A DNA stretch of 64,000 bases from Geomonas subterranea (GCF_019063845.1 NZ_CP077683.1:1054001-1118000); one strand, 5' to 3'. Shown: positions 1-8,794, counted from the stretch's first letter. Made by a program: numbers and translations. Notes: generated by a model from the letters alone, not told the origin.

Positions 1-1
1 G

Positions 2-1297
2 GAGATGGCCAAGCGCTACGGCGTAGAGGCGACCGTGCTCGGCACCTTCACCGATTCCGGCATCTTCCACATGCTCTACGGCGACAAGACCGTGGCTTAC
101 CTGCCGCTTTCCTTCATGCACGCGGGGCTGCCGCCGATGCAGATCCCGGCACGCTGGGAAAAGCCGGTGCACGAGGAGCCGAAGCTGGCCCCGGCCGCTG
201 ATTACACCACCGACGTCAAGGCGCTTCTCTCCTCCTTGAACATCTGCTCTAAGGAGAGCGTGGTGCGCCGTTACGACCACGAGGTCCAGGGGGGCTCCGT
301 GGTGAAGCCGTTCACCGGCGTCGACAACGACGGCCCGTCGGACGCAGCGGTGGTCCGCCCCATCCTCGATTCCTTCGAGGGGGTCGTGGTCGGCCACGGC
401 ATCTGCCCGCGCTACAGCGACATCGACGCCTATGACATGGCGGCCAACGCCATCGACGAAGGCTTGAGGAACTACGTCGCCGTCGGCGGCTCGCTCGACC
501 TCGTCGCCGGTCTGGACAACTTCTGCTGGTGCGACCCGGTCCTCTCCGAAAGGACCCCGGACGGCCCGTACAAGATGGCTCAGCTCGTGCGCGCCAACAA
601 GGCGCTCTACGACTACTGCACCGTCTTCTCCATGCCGCTCATCTCCGGCAAGGACTCGATGAAGAACGACTTCTACGACGGCACCACCAAGATCTCCATC
701 CCGCCGACCCTGCTCTTCTCGGTCATCGGCAAGATGGAGGATGCGCGTCTCGCCGTCACCATGGACGTGAAGCGCGCCGGAGACCAGGTGTATCTCCTGG
801 GCGCCACCGCCAACGAGCTGGGCGCTTCCGAGTACCTGGCGCAGAAGGGCTTCGTGGGCAACAACGTACCGAAGGTCGACGCGCAGGCGGCACTGGCCAC
901 CTACCGTGCCTACGGCGCGGCGCTCAAAGCAGGCCTCGTCGCTTCCTGCCACGACCTCTCCGACGGCGGCCTCGCGGTTGCCGCGGCCGAGTCTGCCTTT
1001 GCCGGCGGCTTCGGCATGGACCTGGATCTCTCCCAGGTGGCCTACAAGGGTGACGCCGCAGAGAAGAGCGACATCGTACTTCTCTTCTCCGAGTCCGCGT
1101 CCCGTCTGCTGGTCACGGTGGGCGCCGGGAAGGAGGCGGAGTTCGAGAAGGCCATGGCGGGGACGAGCTTCGCCAGGATCGGCGCGGTGACCGCCGAGCC
1201 GGTTCTGAAGGTGAAGGGGCTTTCCGGGAGTGTGGTGGTAAACGCGCAGAACGCCGAGCTGAAGGCCGCCTGGCAGGAGCCGCTGAAGGATCTGTAA
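2..1297 (+). CDS. purL: Phosphoribosylformylglycinamidine synthase, large subunit (partial, C-terminal part)
   Basis: Makes FGAM from FGAR, ATP and ammonia in de novo purine synthesis. The reading frame is already open at base 2, so the start lies outside the window; about 431 codons are present. Recognisable PurL segments are SLDLVAGLDNFCWCDPVL, PLISGKDSMKND and the last ATP-binding half with CHDLSDGGLAVAAAESAFAGG. The protein ends without a glutaminase domain, and a separate purQ follows 273 bases downstream, so ammonia must come from that subunit. A GC-rich inverted repeat lies in the gap. The methionine at base 5 is internal, not a start. Confidence 0.95.
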   Translation, partial: EMAKRYGVEATVLGTFTDSGIFHMLYGDKTVAYLPLSFMHAGLPPMQIPARWEKPVHEEPKLAPAADYTTDVKALLSSLNICSKESVVRRYDHEVQGGSVVKPFTGVDNDGPSDAAVVRPILDSFEGVVVGHGICPRYSDIDAYDMAANAIDEGLRNYVAVGGSLDLVAGLDNFCWCDPVLSERTPDGPYKMAQLVRANKALYDYCTVFSMPLISGKDSMKNDFYDGTTKISIPPTLLFSVIGKMEDARLAVTMDVKRAGDQVYLLGATANELGASEYLAQKGFVGNNVPKVDAQAALATYRAYGAALKAGLVASCHDLSDGGLAVAAAESAFAGGFGMDLDLSQVAYKGDAAEKSDIVLLFSESASRLLVTVGAGKEAEFEKAMAGTSFARIGAVTAEPVLKVKGLSGSVVVNAQNAELKAAWQEPLKDL

Positions 1298-1341
1298 CCG
1301 GCCCAATTCCCTCTCCACCCCATACCTCGTCCGGAAGCGTA

Positions 1342-1455
1342 CCCTCGCCCTCCGGGAGAGGGTGGCCGAAGGCCGGGTGAGGGAGATGGCACGAAGTGAG
1401 GACAACGCAGCTGTCGATGCCCTCACCCCGGCCCTTTCCCAGGGGGAGAGGGAGG
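1342..1455. repeat. MITE-like inverted pair of GC-rich palindromic units
   Basis: Left unit at 1342-1383 (CCCTCGCCCTCCGGGAGAGG onward to GGGTGAGGG) and right unit at 1420-1453 (CCCTCACCCCGGCCC onward to GGGGGAGAGGG) are inverted copies of one sequence, about 36 bases apart. Each unit is itself partly palindromic. The element fills most of the purL-purQ gap. The same arrangement recurs at 4508, 33157 and 36096. Confidence 0.75.
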
Positions 1456-1570
1456 ATGTGGACAGGCGGCAGCTTGTATCGCGAATCTTTTATATGCAGA
1501 AAAAGAGCGGGTTGTGCAATAATGAGAACCGCTGTGCCCGCTACTAACCATCCGATAGAGGACTTTATTG

Positions 1571-2395
1571 ATGACCAAGGCTAAAGCGCTTGTCATAACA
1601 GGCAACGGCACCAACTGCGAAACCGAGGCGGCCCACGCCTGCAAGCTGGGCGGCTTCGACGAGGCGCGCATCGCCCATATAGCTGAACTTCTGACCGGTG
1701 AGGTGACCCTGGACGACTACCACTTCCTGAACCTTACCGGCGGCTTCCTGGACGGCGACGACCTGGGGAGCGCCAAGGCACAGGCGAACCGCCTGCGTTA
1801 CGCCGCGGTGGAAGGTAAAGAGGAGCGCCTGGTGGACCAGATCACCCGTTTCATCGCCGACGGCAAGTTGATCCTCGGCGTCTGCAACGGCTTCCAGCTC
1901 CTGGTGAAGATGGGAATGCTCCCCGCCCTTGGCGGAAACTACCTGAATCAGACGGTTACGCTGACCTACAATGAAGGCGGCCGTTTCCAGGACCGCTGGT
2001 GCTATCTCAAGGTCGACGCCGCTTCCCCGTCCTTGTACACCCGCGGCATCGAGGGGGGCGTCTACCTCCCGGTGCGCCACGGTGAAGGGAAGTTCCTGGT
2101 CGATGACGCCGCGACCCTGGAGGCGATCGAGGGGAAGCACCTCTCCTGCCTCAAGTACTCCGACAAGAACTACACGGCACCGACCATGGAGTTCCCCGAG
2201 AACCCCAACGGCTCCGTGAACGCCATTGCCGGCATCTGCGACGAGACCGGCAGGATCATGGGGCTCATGCCGCACCCGGAGGCCTTCGTGCACCGCACCC
2301 AGCACCCGCGCTGGACCCGCGAGGAACTGCCGGAAGAGGGCGAAGGGCTCATCTTCTTCAAGAACGCGGCGAAGTACGTGAAAGAGAACTTCTAA
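1571..2395 (+). CDS. purQ: Phosphoribosylformylglycinamidine synthase, glutaminase subunit
   Basis: Class I glutamine amidotransferase that supplies ammonia to PurL. The nucleophile elbow GVCNGFQLLVKMG carries the catalytic cysteine near residue 100, and the end of the protein has LMPHPEAF with the catalytic histidine and glutamate. At 274 residues it is longer than the roughly 230-residue PurQ of Bacillus and resembles the glutaminase domain of one-chain PurL enzymes, which fits a large PurL without that domain. The ATG at 1571 is chosen over the TTG just before it because AGAGGA lies 8 bases upstream. It is followed by purF after 57 bases. Confidence 0.95.
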   Translation: MTKAKALVITGNGTNCETEAAHACKLGGFDEARIAHIAELLTGEVTLDDYHFLNLTGGFLDGDDLGSAKAQANRLRYAAVEGKEERLVDQITRFIADGKLILGVCNGFQLLVKMGMLPALGGNYLNQTVTLTYNEGGRFQDRWCYLKVDAASPSLYTRGIEGGVYLPVRHGEGKFLVDDAATLEAIEGKHLSCLKYSDKNYTAPTMEFPENPNGSVNAIAGICDETGRIMGLMPHPEAFVHRTQHPRWTREELPEEGEGLIFFKNAAKYVKENF

Positions 2396-2401
2396 CCGAA
2401 C

Positions 2402-2428
2402 TCTCCCCCTCCCGCAAGGGGAGGGGGG
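2402..2428. repeat. Short GC palindrome of the CCTCCC/GGGAGG family
   Basis: CCCCCTCCCGCAAGGGGAGG and flanking bases form a small hairpin in the purQ-purF gap. This is a minimal single copy of the family paired at 1342-1455. It has no T tract after it, so I do not call it a terminator. Confidence 0.55.
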
Positions 2429-2452
2429 ATTCATAAAGGATAAGGAGCAGTC

Positions 2453-3889
2453 GTGGAAGAAATGATGATGCGCAGGCCCGAAGAAGAGTGCGGCATTTTC
2501 GGTGTATTCAACCACCCGGAGGCGTCGAACCTCACTTACCTCGGGCTCTACGCCTTGCAGCACAGGGGACAGGAAAGTTGCGGTATCGTCTCCTCCGACG
2601 GAAGCAACCTGCACGCGCATAAAAGCATGGGACTCGTGGCCGACGTCTTCGGCAACCCCGACATCTTCAAGACACTGCCCGGCCGTTCCGCCATCGGCCA
2701 CGTACGTTACTCGACCACCGGTTCCTCGGTGATCAAGAACGTCCAGCCCATCAATGTGGACTACTCCCGCGGCTCCATCGCGGTCGCCCACAACGGCAAC
2801 ATCGTCAACGCCCAGATCATCAAGGACGAGCTGGAGGCGTACGGTTCCATCTTCCAGACCACCATGGACACCGAGATCATCGTCCATCTGCTCGCCACTT
2901 CCAAGGCCAACTCGCTGCTCGACCGCCTCACCGACGCGCTGAACCGGATCCAGGGCGCATACTGCCTCCTTTTCCTGACCGAGAGCCGCATGGTGGCGGC
3001 GCGCGACCCCAATGGCTTCCGCCCGCTCTGCCTTGGGCGCCAGGGGAGCGCCTACGTGGTCGCCTCCGAGAGCTGCGCACTTGACCTGATCGATGCCGAA
3101 TTCATCCGCGAGATCGAGCCCGGCGAGGTGATCGTCATAGACAAGAACGGCCTGACCTCCTTCTTTCCGCTCAAGAAGGCCGAGCCGACCCCCTGCATCT
3201 TCGAGTTCGTCTACTTCGCCCGTCCCGACTCGCACATCTTCGGCAAGAACGTGTACCAGGTGCGCAAGGAGCAGGGGCGCCAGTTGGCCCGCGAGCACAA
3301 GGTCGATGCCGATATCGTCATTCCGATCCCGGACTCCGGCGTCCCGGCGGCGCTCGGCTACGCCGAGGAATCCGGCATCCCGTTCGAGCTCGGTCTGATC
3401 CGCAACCACTACGTCGGGCGCACCTTCATCGAGCCGCAGCAGGCCATCCGTCACTTCGGCGTCAAGATCAAACTGAACCCGGTGCGGGAGGTGCTGAAAG
3501 GGAAGCGCGTTGTCGTCATCGACGACTCCATCGTGCGCGGCACCACCTCCAGAAAGATCGTGAAGATGATCCGTAACGCCGGAGCCGCCGAGGTGCACGT
3601 GCGCATCTCGTCGCCCCCCACAAGCTATCCCTGCTACTACGGCATCGATACCCCCAACCGCAAGGAGCTGATCTCCTCGTCCCATTCCATCGACGAGATC
3701 CGCCGCTACATAACCGCTGACTCGCTCGGCTACCTTTCCGAAGAAGGTCTCATGTCTACCGTCGGCGCCGAGAACGCCGGCTTCTGCACCGCCTGCTTTA
3801 CCGGGGGATACCCGGTTAAATTCCCGCGTCTGATGGATCAGCAAGAGCCCCAGATGGGACTATTTGAAAAGGAGACTGCCGAGAAATGA
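2453..3889 (+). CDS. purF: Amidophosphoribosyltransferase
   Basis: First committed step of purine synthesis: PRPP and glutamine to phosphoribosylamine. The catalytic cysteine follows a short propeptide ([14 protein letters not shown], Cys near residue 13), and the PRPP loop is [14 protein letters not shown]. Cysteines in [20 protein letters not shown] and GFCTACF match the iron-sulfur-bearing, propeptide-processed class known from Bacillus. The start is GTG at 2453, with AAGGAG about 6 bases upstream. Length is 478 residues, normal for the family. Its stop overlaps the pyrE start by 4 bases, which implies translational coupling. Confidence 0.96.
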   Translation: MEEMMMRRPEEECGIFGVFNHPEASNLTYLGLYALQHRGQESCGIVSSDGSNLHAHKSMGLVADVFGNPDIFKTLPGRSAIGHVRYSTTGSSVIKNVQPINVDYSRGSIAVAHNGNIVNAQIIKDELEAYGSIFQTTMDTEIIVHLLATSKANSLLDRLTDALNRIQGAYCLLFLTESRMVAARDPNGFRPLCLGRQGSAYVVASESCALDLIDAEFIREIEPGEVIVIDKNGLTSFFPLKKAEPTPCIFEFVYFARPDSHIFGKNVYQVRKEQGRQLAREHKVDADIVIPIPDSGVPAALGYAEESGIPFELGLIRNHYVGRTFIEPQQAIRHFGVKIKLNPVREVLKGKRVVVIDDSIVRGTTSRKIVKMIRNAGAAEVHVRISSPPTSYPCYYGIDTPNRKELISSSHSIDEIRRYITADSLGYLSEEGLMSTVGAENAGFCTACFTGGYPVKFPRLMDQQEPQMGLFEKETAEK

Positions 3890-4434
3890 CCGAAAAGGAA
3901 AGACTGAAGAAGATCATCATTGAGCTGTCCTACGAGAAGAGGAACGTGACCTTGGCTTCCGGTCGTCAGAGTGATTTCTACTTTGACGGGAAGCAGACCA
4001 CGCTGCACCCCGAGGGCGGCTACCTGACCGGCAAGCTCTTCTTCGAGGCCATCAAGGACGTGGAAGGGGTCGAAGGGGTAGGGGGGCTCACCCTGGGCGC
4101 CGACCCGATCGCCACCGCGACCTCCGTGGTCAGCTTCCTGGAAGGAAAGCCCGTTCCCGGCTTCATCATCCGCAAGGAGCCCAAGGGGCACGGCACCGGC
4201 GCCTGGCTGGAAGGGCGCAAGAACCTGAAGCCCGGCGCCAAGGTGGTCATCGTCGAGGACGTGGTAACGAGCGGCGGGTCCTCCCTGAAGGCCATCAAGC
4301 GCGCCGAAGAGGAAGGGCTGGTGGTGCTCGGTGTGGTCACCCTGGTTGACCGCGAGGAAGGCGGCCGCGAGAACATCGAGGCAGAAGGGTACTGGCTGAA
4401 GTCCATCTTCACGAAAGCCGAGATCCTCGCCTAG
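3886..4434 (+). CDS. pyrE: Orotate phosphoribosyltransferase
   Basis: Joins orotate to PRPP to give OMP in pyrimidine synthesis. The PRPP-binding signature [14 protein letters not shown] is near residues 122-135, and the length (182 residues) is usual for the compact bacterial form. The ATG overlaps the purF stop as ATGA, and a strong hairpin terminator follows at 4460. The pairing puts a pyrimidine enzyme under the same transcript as purine genes; both enzymes consume PRPP. Confidence 0.93.
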   Translation: MTEKERLKKIIIELSYEKRNVTLASGRQSDFYFDGKQTTLHPEGGYLTGKLFFEAIKDVEGVEGVGGLTLGADPIATATSVVSFLEGKPVPGFIIRKEPKGHGTGAWLEGRKNLKPGAKVVIVEDVVTSGGSSLKAIKRAEEEGLVVLGVVTLVDREEGGRENIEAEGYWLKSIFTKAEILA

Positions 4435-4459
4435 TATTTGACCGATACTGTGCGTACCG

Positions 4460-4495
4460 AAGGCGGCAATGAATCCTATTGCCGCCTTTGTTTTT
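4460..4495 (+). terminator. Rho-independent terminator after pyrE
   Basis: AAGGCGGCAAT (4460-4470) pairs perfectly with ATTGCCGCCTT (4478-4488) across a 7-base loop and is followed by TTTGTTTTT. It closes the purL-pyrE transcription unit. Confidence 0.9.
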
Positions 4496-4507
4496 GAATG
4501 GGGCATT

Positions 4508-4597
4508 ACACTCCTCCCCCGGAGGGGGGAGGTCGGGAGTCGGGCTGGTGGTAAAGATCATCTCCCTCCCTGACCCTCCCCCTCCAGGGGAGGGGAG
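4508..4597. repeat. MITE-like inverted pair of GC-rich palindromic units
   Basis: CTCCTCCCCCGGAGGGGGG with AGGTCGGGAG (4508-4537) and CTCCCTCCCTGACCCTCC with CCCTCCAGGGGAGGGGAG (4562-4597) are inverted copies of one unit. The right unit ends only 10 bases before the next gene and supplies the purine-rich sequence that probably acts as its ribosome binding site. Confidence 0.7.
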
Positions 4598-4607
4598 TAT
4601 GGACTGA

Positions 4608-5285
4608 GTGGTTTTCATGGAAGAGATTTTGAAACGGAACCGCGAGCTGCTGGCGCGGGTGGACGACTGGTTCGCTCGCTGCATGGCAGCCTACCCGGAG
4701 CACATCGCCTGCCGGAGCGGCTGCTCTGGCTGCTGCCGGAGCACCTTCGACATCACCCTCCTGGACGCCTATTACCTGAAACTCGGCTTCGATAGGCTGC
4801 CTGAAGCGGTCAGGGTGCCGGTGCTGGCGAAGTGCCGGGAACGGCTTGCGCTGATGCGGCAGGAGTGGCCGGAGTTCGACCACCCCTTCGTGCTGAATTA
4901 CCGCCCCGAGGAGGAGTGGGAACTGCTCATGCCGGACCTGGACGAGACCCCGTGCGTGCTCTTGGGCGACGACGGCCGCTGCCTGGTCTACGACCACCGC
5001 CCCATGACCTGCCGGCTGCACGGCATCCCGCTGGTCGACACGGAAGGTGAGGTGATGCACGACGAGTGGTGCACCATGAACTTCACCGAGGCGGACCCGC
5101 TCACCCTTCCCGGGCTGACCGCTCCCTTTGACTCCATACTCCGGGCGGAGGTGGCGCTCTTTCGGGATTTCACCGAGAGGTTCCTGGGGCGCAGGATGAG
5201 CGAACTGGACACCTTGATCCCTACGGCTCTGATGATCGACTTCGATGGGTTCGACTGGAAGCGCTGGGCACGGGAGGAGGGCTGA
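4608..5285 (+). CDS. YkgJ-type cysteine cluster protein
   Basis: Cytoplasmic protein of the YkgJ/CxxCxxCC family (225 residues); members are thought to bind zinc or an iron-sulfur cluster, but the function is unknown. The N-terminal signature CRSGCSGCC is near residues 35-45, followed by CVLLGDDGRCLVYDHRPMTC and EWCTMN, giving seven to eight conserved cysteines. The start is uncertain: GTG at 4608 has AGGGGAG 10 bases upstream, while the ATG at 4617 is too far from it. The stop codon lies inside the first copy of a 103-bp direct repeat, so the repeat reaches the very end of the gene. Confidence 0.8.
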   Translation: MVFMEEILKRNRELLARVDDWFARCMAAYPEHIACRSGCSGCCRSTFDITLLDAYYLKLGFDRLPEAVRVPVLAKCRERLALMRQEWPEFDHPFVLNYRPEEEWELLMPDLDETPCVLLGDDGRCLVYDHRPMTCRLHGIPLVDTEGEVMHDEWCTMNFTEADPLTLPGLTAPFDSILRAEVALFRDFTERFLGRRMSELDTLIPTALMIDFDGFDWKRWAREEG

Positions 5286-5485
5286 AGCGTCTTTTCCTGC
5301 TGTAGGGGCAAATAACCATTTGCCCGTCACAGGTGCGCGGACCGACGCCGATGGTTCGAGAGACAATGGCCGCGATGGAAGGGGCTGAAGCGTCTTTTCC
5401 TGCTGTAGGGGCAAATAACCATTTGCCCGTCACAGGTGCGCGGGCCGACGCCGATGCCGCGAGAGACAATGGCCGCGACTGAGGG
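5281..5485. repeat. 103-bp direct repeat, two copies, each with a GGGCAAAT palindrome
   Basis: Copy 1 begins at 5281 and copy 2 at 5384, with only a few differences. Each holds the hairpin GGGCAAATAACCATTTGCCC (5306-5325 and 5409-5428), followed by GTCACAGGTGCGCGG and GAGAGACAATGGCCGCGA. The repeat begins at the stop codon of the upstream gene. High identity suggests a recent tandem duplication. Confidence 0.85.
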
Positions 5486-5510
5486 GGGCGAATGATTATT
5501 CGCCCCTACA
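5485..5510. repeat. GGGGCGAAT...ATTCGCCCC palindrome
   Basis: GGGGCGAAT (5485-5493), loop GATT, ATTCGCCCC (5498-5506), then TACA. This is the GC-variant of the hairpins inside the preceding 103-bp repeat; related copies are at 28155, 28229 and 37179. Confidence 0.8.
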
Positions 5511-5550
5511 GTGGACGAAGGTACCGACATATTTTGAAAAGGAATGACTA

Positions 5551-6096
5551 ATGGCTCTGCCTTCCATGATTTACCGCGCGTCGGTGCAACTGTCGGATCT
5601 GGACCGCCAGATCTACGCCGACATCCAGACCACCATCGCCCAGCATCCCTCCGAAACCGCGGAGCGGCTGCTGACAAGGCTTTTGGCCTATGCACTGTGC
5701 TACGAGGAGGATCTCGCCTTCAGCAAGGGGGTTGGCTCGGGCGATGAGCCTGATCTCTGGAGCAAGGGGCCTGATGGGCGGGTCAAGCTCTGGGTCGAGG
5801 TGGGGCAACCGGATCCGGAACGGCTCGCCAAGTCCTGCCGCCACGTCGAGCGCGCCTTCCTGTTCACCTTCGGTGCCAACGTCAGCCGCTGGCTCACCCA
5901 GCATCAGCAGAAGCTGGCAGGGGTTAAGAACCTGACGGTCATCGGCATTGATTTCAAATTGCTGGGGCAGCTTTGTGGTAAGCTGGAGCGGGTGATCAAC
6001 TGGTCCATAACTGTCACAGAGGGGAACATTTACTTGACCTTTGACGGCCAGACCATTGAGACAAGCCTCGATCACATCTGTGGCCCTCCTCGCTAG
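5551..6096 (+). CDS. yaeQ: YaeQ family protein
   Basis: A 181-residue protein matching the YaeQ family along its length, with MIYRASVQLSDLDRQIYAD at the start and ERLLTRLLAYALCYEEDL, GDEPDLW and LWVEVGQPD in order. YaeQ structures have a PD-(D/E)xK nuclease-like fold; the D and E-V-G segments here are the matching core, but a biological role is not established. ATG at 5551 follows AAAGGAATG. It sits alone after the repeat cluster and 31 bases before the next gene. Confidence 0.85.
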   Translation: MALPSMIYRASVQLSDLDRQIYADIQTTIAQHPSETAERLLTRLLAYALCYEEDLAFSKGVGSGDEPDLWSKGPDGRVKLWVEVGQPDPERLAKSCRHVERAFLFTFGANVSRWLTQHQQKLAGVKNLTVIGIDFKLLGQLCGKLERVINWSITVTEGNIYLTFDGQTIETSLDHICGPPR

Positions 6097-6127
6097 TCCT
6101 TTGGTGAGGAGATGGGAGGATGACACT

Positions 6128-6655
6128 ATGGCTACTTCCAGGCACCTTCTTGTTGCACTGTTCCTGCTGCTCCTCATCCTCTCCGCATCAATTTGCGCCT
6201 TTGCCCGGTCCTGCCCGCCGACACCCTGGGACGAGATCGGCCCCTTCTACCGCCCCAATGCGCCAGTGCGCGACAGTATTGGCCAAGGTTACATCCTGAG
6301 CGGTACGGTCCGTTCCTCCGCCGATTGCTCCCCCATCCCCAACGCCCGCATCGAATTCTGGCAGGCTGGTCCCGACGGCCGCTACGACGATGCCTATCGC
6401 GCCACCGTTTACTCCGACAGGAAAGGGCACTACCGCCTGCAGACCATTGCGGCCGTGCCCTATGCAAACCGTCCGCCGCACATCCACATTCTGGTGGACG
6501 TGAAGAATTTCGAGGGGCTGGTTACGCAGCACTATCCCAAACGCCGGGCTAAAGGGGCGCAACTCGACCTGGTGCTGATTCCAGAAAGGGACGATACGGG
6601 GAAATCAGGCGGCCGGACCGATGATCTGATGCGGCCCGGCAAGGGGAGTCGGTGA
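6128..6655 (+). CDS. Secreted intradiol ring-cleavage dioxygenase-like protein
   Basis: A 175-residue protein with a clear signal peptide (MATSRHLLVALFLLLLILSA, cleavage near CAFA) and a catechol-dioxygenase-like beta fold. Family motifs are GPFYRPNAPVR, PIPNARIEFWQAGPDG, GRYDD and PYANRPPHIHI. The two tyrosines and the HxH pair are placed like the four non-haem Fe(III) ligands of intradiol enzymes. Related secreted proteins are known, but the substrate here is not evident. ATG at 6128 is preceded by GGGAGG with 8-base spacing; an in-frame start further upstream would destroy the signal peptide. The stop is one base from the end of the convergent DUF72 gene. Confidence 0.75.
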   Translation: MATSRHLLVALFLLLLILSASICAFARSCPPTPWDEIGPFYRPNAPVRDSIGQGYILSGTVRSSADCSPIPNARIEFWQAGPDGRYDDAYRATVYSDRKGHYRLQTIAAVPYANRPPHIHILVDVKNFEGLVTQHYPKRRAKGAQLDLVLIPERDDTGKSGGRTDDLMRPGKGSR

Positions 6656-6656
6656 G

Positions 6657-7400
6657 TCACTCTTTATCGAGCGGTTCCTTGAGCATGGCGGCCAGTTCTC
6701 TTGCGTTTCGCGGCGCGGCGCCTCCCATGTCATTGTTGAAGTAGATGTAGACATCCAGACCGCGGCTTAAGTATTTCCTGATCCGCACCGCATCCTTCTC
6801 CAACTGCTCGTAATCATAGAACCCGTTGTAACTCCCTTCCATCCCATGCCGCCTGATGTAGACGAAGTCCGCTGTAATCGGCAGCGACTCGATGAAGGTC
6901 GGGCGGTCCGCCATGCAGAGCGAGACGTTGCGGCTCTTGCATAGGCTGACCACCTCGTCGGTGAGCCAACTCTCGTTTCTGAACTCCAGCGTGTGCCTGC
7001 CGTGGTACGGTGCGACCTGTTCCAGAAAGCGCTCCAGCCTGCGCAGATCCACCTTGAATTGAGGCGGAAACTGCCAAAGCATCACCTGCAGCTTCTCCTG
7101 CAACTCGTGCGCAGGTCTGAAGAACCTGACGAGAGAGGTCTCGACGTCGTGCAACCTCTTGATGTGGGTGATATAGCGGCTTCCTTTAACCGCGAACGAA
7201 AAGTCCTGCTCACTCTCGTCATGCCAGTGCTTGAAGATTTCCGCCGAGGGGGTCCGGTAGAAGGTGACGTTGAGTTCGACCGTGTTGAAGACTGAGCGGT
7301 AATATTCGAACCACCGCTTGGCTGGGAGTTCTGCCGGGTAGAAGTTGCCGCGCCAATGGTTGTAACTGAAACCGCTGCAGCCTAAGTAGAGATCTGCCAT
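6657..7400 (-). CDS. DUF72 (YecE-like) TIM-barrel protein
   Basis: A 247-residue cytosolic protein of the DUF72 family, recognised by LYLGCSGFSYNHWRGNFYP at the N-terminus, FNTVELNVTFYRTPS, LLWQ-like MLWQFPPQFK, LEFRNESW and the C-terminal YIYFNNDMGGAAPRNA. Function of the family is unknown. The start at 7400 is chosen because GAGGAGGG lies 6 bases upstream and the family motif begins right after it. Its end nearly touches the convergent dioxygenase-like gene (1-base gap). Confidence 0.85.
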   Translation of the reverse strand: MADLYLGCSGFSYNHWRGNFYPAELPAKRWFEYYRSVFNTVELNVTFYRTPSAEIFKHWHDESEQDFSFAVKGSRYITHIKRLHDVETSLVRFFRPAHELQEKLQVMLWQFPPQFKVDLRRLERFLEQVAPYHGRHTLEFRNESWLTDEVVSLCKSRNVSLCMADRPTFIESLPITADFVYIRRHGMEGSYNGFYDYEQLEKDAVRIRKYLSRGLDVYIYFNNDMGGAAPRNARELAAMLKEPLDKE

Positions 7401-7483
7401 GACATCCCTCCTCTTTACCAGGAACGCTGCCAGCGCATGCCAGGGACGATCGCGGCATTGACATCTGTGGCCTCCCTTGGGTG

Positions 7484-7510
7484 ACACCCCGTGTGCGGCA
7501 CACAGGGTGT
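7484..7510. repeat. Imperfect inverted repeat upstream of the DUF72 gene
   Basis: ACACCCCGTGTG (7484-7495) and CACACAGGGTGT (7499-7510) form a 12-bp stem with one mismatch and a 3-base loop, 84 bases upstream of the DUF72 start. It could be an operator or a leader hairpin. The rest of 7401-7664 shows only a short GC palindrome near 7610 and no gene. Confidence 0.5.
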
Positions 7511-7664
7511 GGGCAATGTGACCTGTTGGTGACTGTAAGGTTAAAATTCACAAACTCGCCAAGTATACCCGATGCTGCCGCAGGGGCCACTTTTACCTGC
7601 CCTTACCCCATCCGCGAGGGGAGGTGAGCACCGGCAGCGCCCACTAAATCCCATCATAACCATA

Positions 7665-7694
7665 AAAAAAGGCGGGACCTTTCGGTCCCGCCTT
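7665..7694 (-). terminator. Rho-independent terminator after the cytochrome gene
   Basis: On the minus strand AAAGGCGGGACC, loop GAAA, GGTCCCGCCTTT is followed by a run of T. It lies 24 bases beyond the cytochrome stop codon. Confidence 0.92.
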
Positions 7695-7718
7695 TGGTGT
7701 TTCACATGGTGCTGCTTG

Positions 7719-8741
7719 TTACATCTTGTGGCACTTGTCGCATTCACCGTTGGAGGTGAAGGCGTCCTTGCCGTTGTGGCAGGCACCGCAGGACATACCT
7801 TTTTCCATGTCGCCCATGGTGTGGTGCTTCGCGCCGGCCCGCATCGGGAAGATCTTGTTATGGCAGTCAGCGCACTTGTAAGCTTCCAGGTGGAACTCGT
7901 GGCTGAACTTCACTTCGCCGCCTTCGTTCTTGAAGATCACGGCACCCGGCTTGTAGCCTTTGTGGCACTTGTTGCAGTCGCCGGCGACGGAGAATGCCTC
8001 TTTGCCGTTGTGGCAACCGCCGCAGGACTTACCTTTCTGCATGTCAGTCATGCTGAAGTGCTTGGCGCCGGCCTTGAAGGCGAAGAGCTTGGTGTGGCAG
8101 TCTTTGCAGCTGAACGCTTCGAGGTGGAAGTCGTGGCTGAACTTGGCGTCGGTCACCCCTTTGGCCTTCCAGGTGATCTCGCGGGGCTTCATCCCGGCGT
8201 GGCACTTGCCGCAGTTGCCGGCAACGGTGAAGGCCCTCTTGCCGTTGTGGCAGGCGCCGCAGGTCTTGCCTTTCTCCATCTGGGCCATTGTGACGCGCCC
8301 TTCCTTGCCGGTGATGACCGTGCCGTTGTGGCAGGCTTTGCAGCCGTCGCTGATCTTGGCGAGGTGCGCGGAGTGGCTGAAGGTGGTCTGGCCGAGCCCC
8401 TTGATCTTGAATTCGACGTTGCGCGGCTTGCCCTTATGACATTTGACGCAGCTCTTTTCATCGGCTACGCTAAAAGCCTTGATGCCACTGTGGCAGGCGC
8501 CACAGGACTTGGTCTTTTCCATCTCAGCCATGGTGTAGTGACGCTTCGCCTTCAGATCGAAGATGGCGTTGTGACAGATCCTGCAATTGTTGTTATATTT
8601 CAACAGGTGCACATCGTGACTGAAGACAACGGCTTCTCCGTTCTTAAGAGGGAACTTGACGTCCTTGGTCTCCTTGGCGAAAAGCGCAACAGGGAACGCG
8701 CAGACGATAAGAACCATAAGCAAGGCGAGACGAAACTGCAT
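7719..8741 (-). CDS. Periplasmic dodecaheme c7-type 'nanowire' cytochrome c
   Basis: A 340-residue exported cytochrome with twelve CxxCH haem sites (CRICH, CGACH, CVKCH, CKACH, CGACH, CGKCH, CKDCH, CGGCH, CNKCH, CADCH, CGACH, CDKCH). They fall into four triheme modules, each with the pattern FSHxxH, first CxxCH, MxxMxKGxxCGxCHNG, then a final CxxCH. The signal peptide is MQFRLALLMVLIVCAFPVA, cut near LFA-KET. This is the layout of the Geobacter sulfurreducens dodecaheme c7 polymers (GSU1996-like), which carry electrons in the periplasm. The gene stands alone between its own promoter and terminator. Confidence 0.93.
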   Translation of the reverse strand: MQFRLALLMVLIVCAFPVALFAKETKDVKFPLKNGEAVVFSHDVHLLKYNNNCRICHNAIFDLKAKRHYTMAEMEKTKSCGACHSGIKAFSVADEKSCVKCHKGKPRNVEFKIKGLGQTTFSHSAHLAKISDGCKACHNGTVITGKEGRVTMAQMEKGKTCGACHNGKRAFTVAGNCGKCHAGMKPREITWKAKGVTDAKFSHDFHLEAFSCKDCHTKLFAFKAGAKHFSMTDMQKGKSCGGCHNGKEAFSVAGDCNKCHKGYKPGAVIFKNEGGEVKFSHEFHLEAYKCADCHNKIFPMRAGAKHHTMGDMEKGMSCGACHNGKDAFTSNGECDKCHKM

Positions 8742-8794
8742 GGTACACTCCTTCTGGTTGTTTATTTGCTATCCTTCCTGGCATTAGCCGGGAT

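Noticed and set aside
1565..3844. 759-residue open frame on the minus strand across purQ and purF
   Set aside because: It mirrors two well-supported plus-strand genes, has no recognisable domains, and long antisense frames are expected at this GC content.
5281..5485. Attachment sites of an integrated element
   Set aside because: The direct repeats are adjacent to each other, no integrase or foreign genes lie between them, and both carry the local palindrome family.
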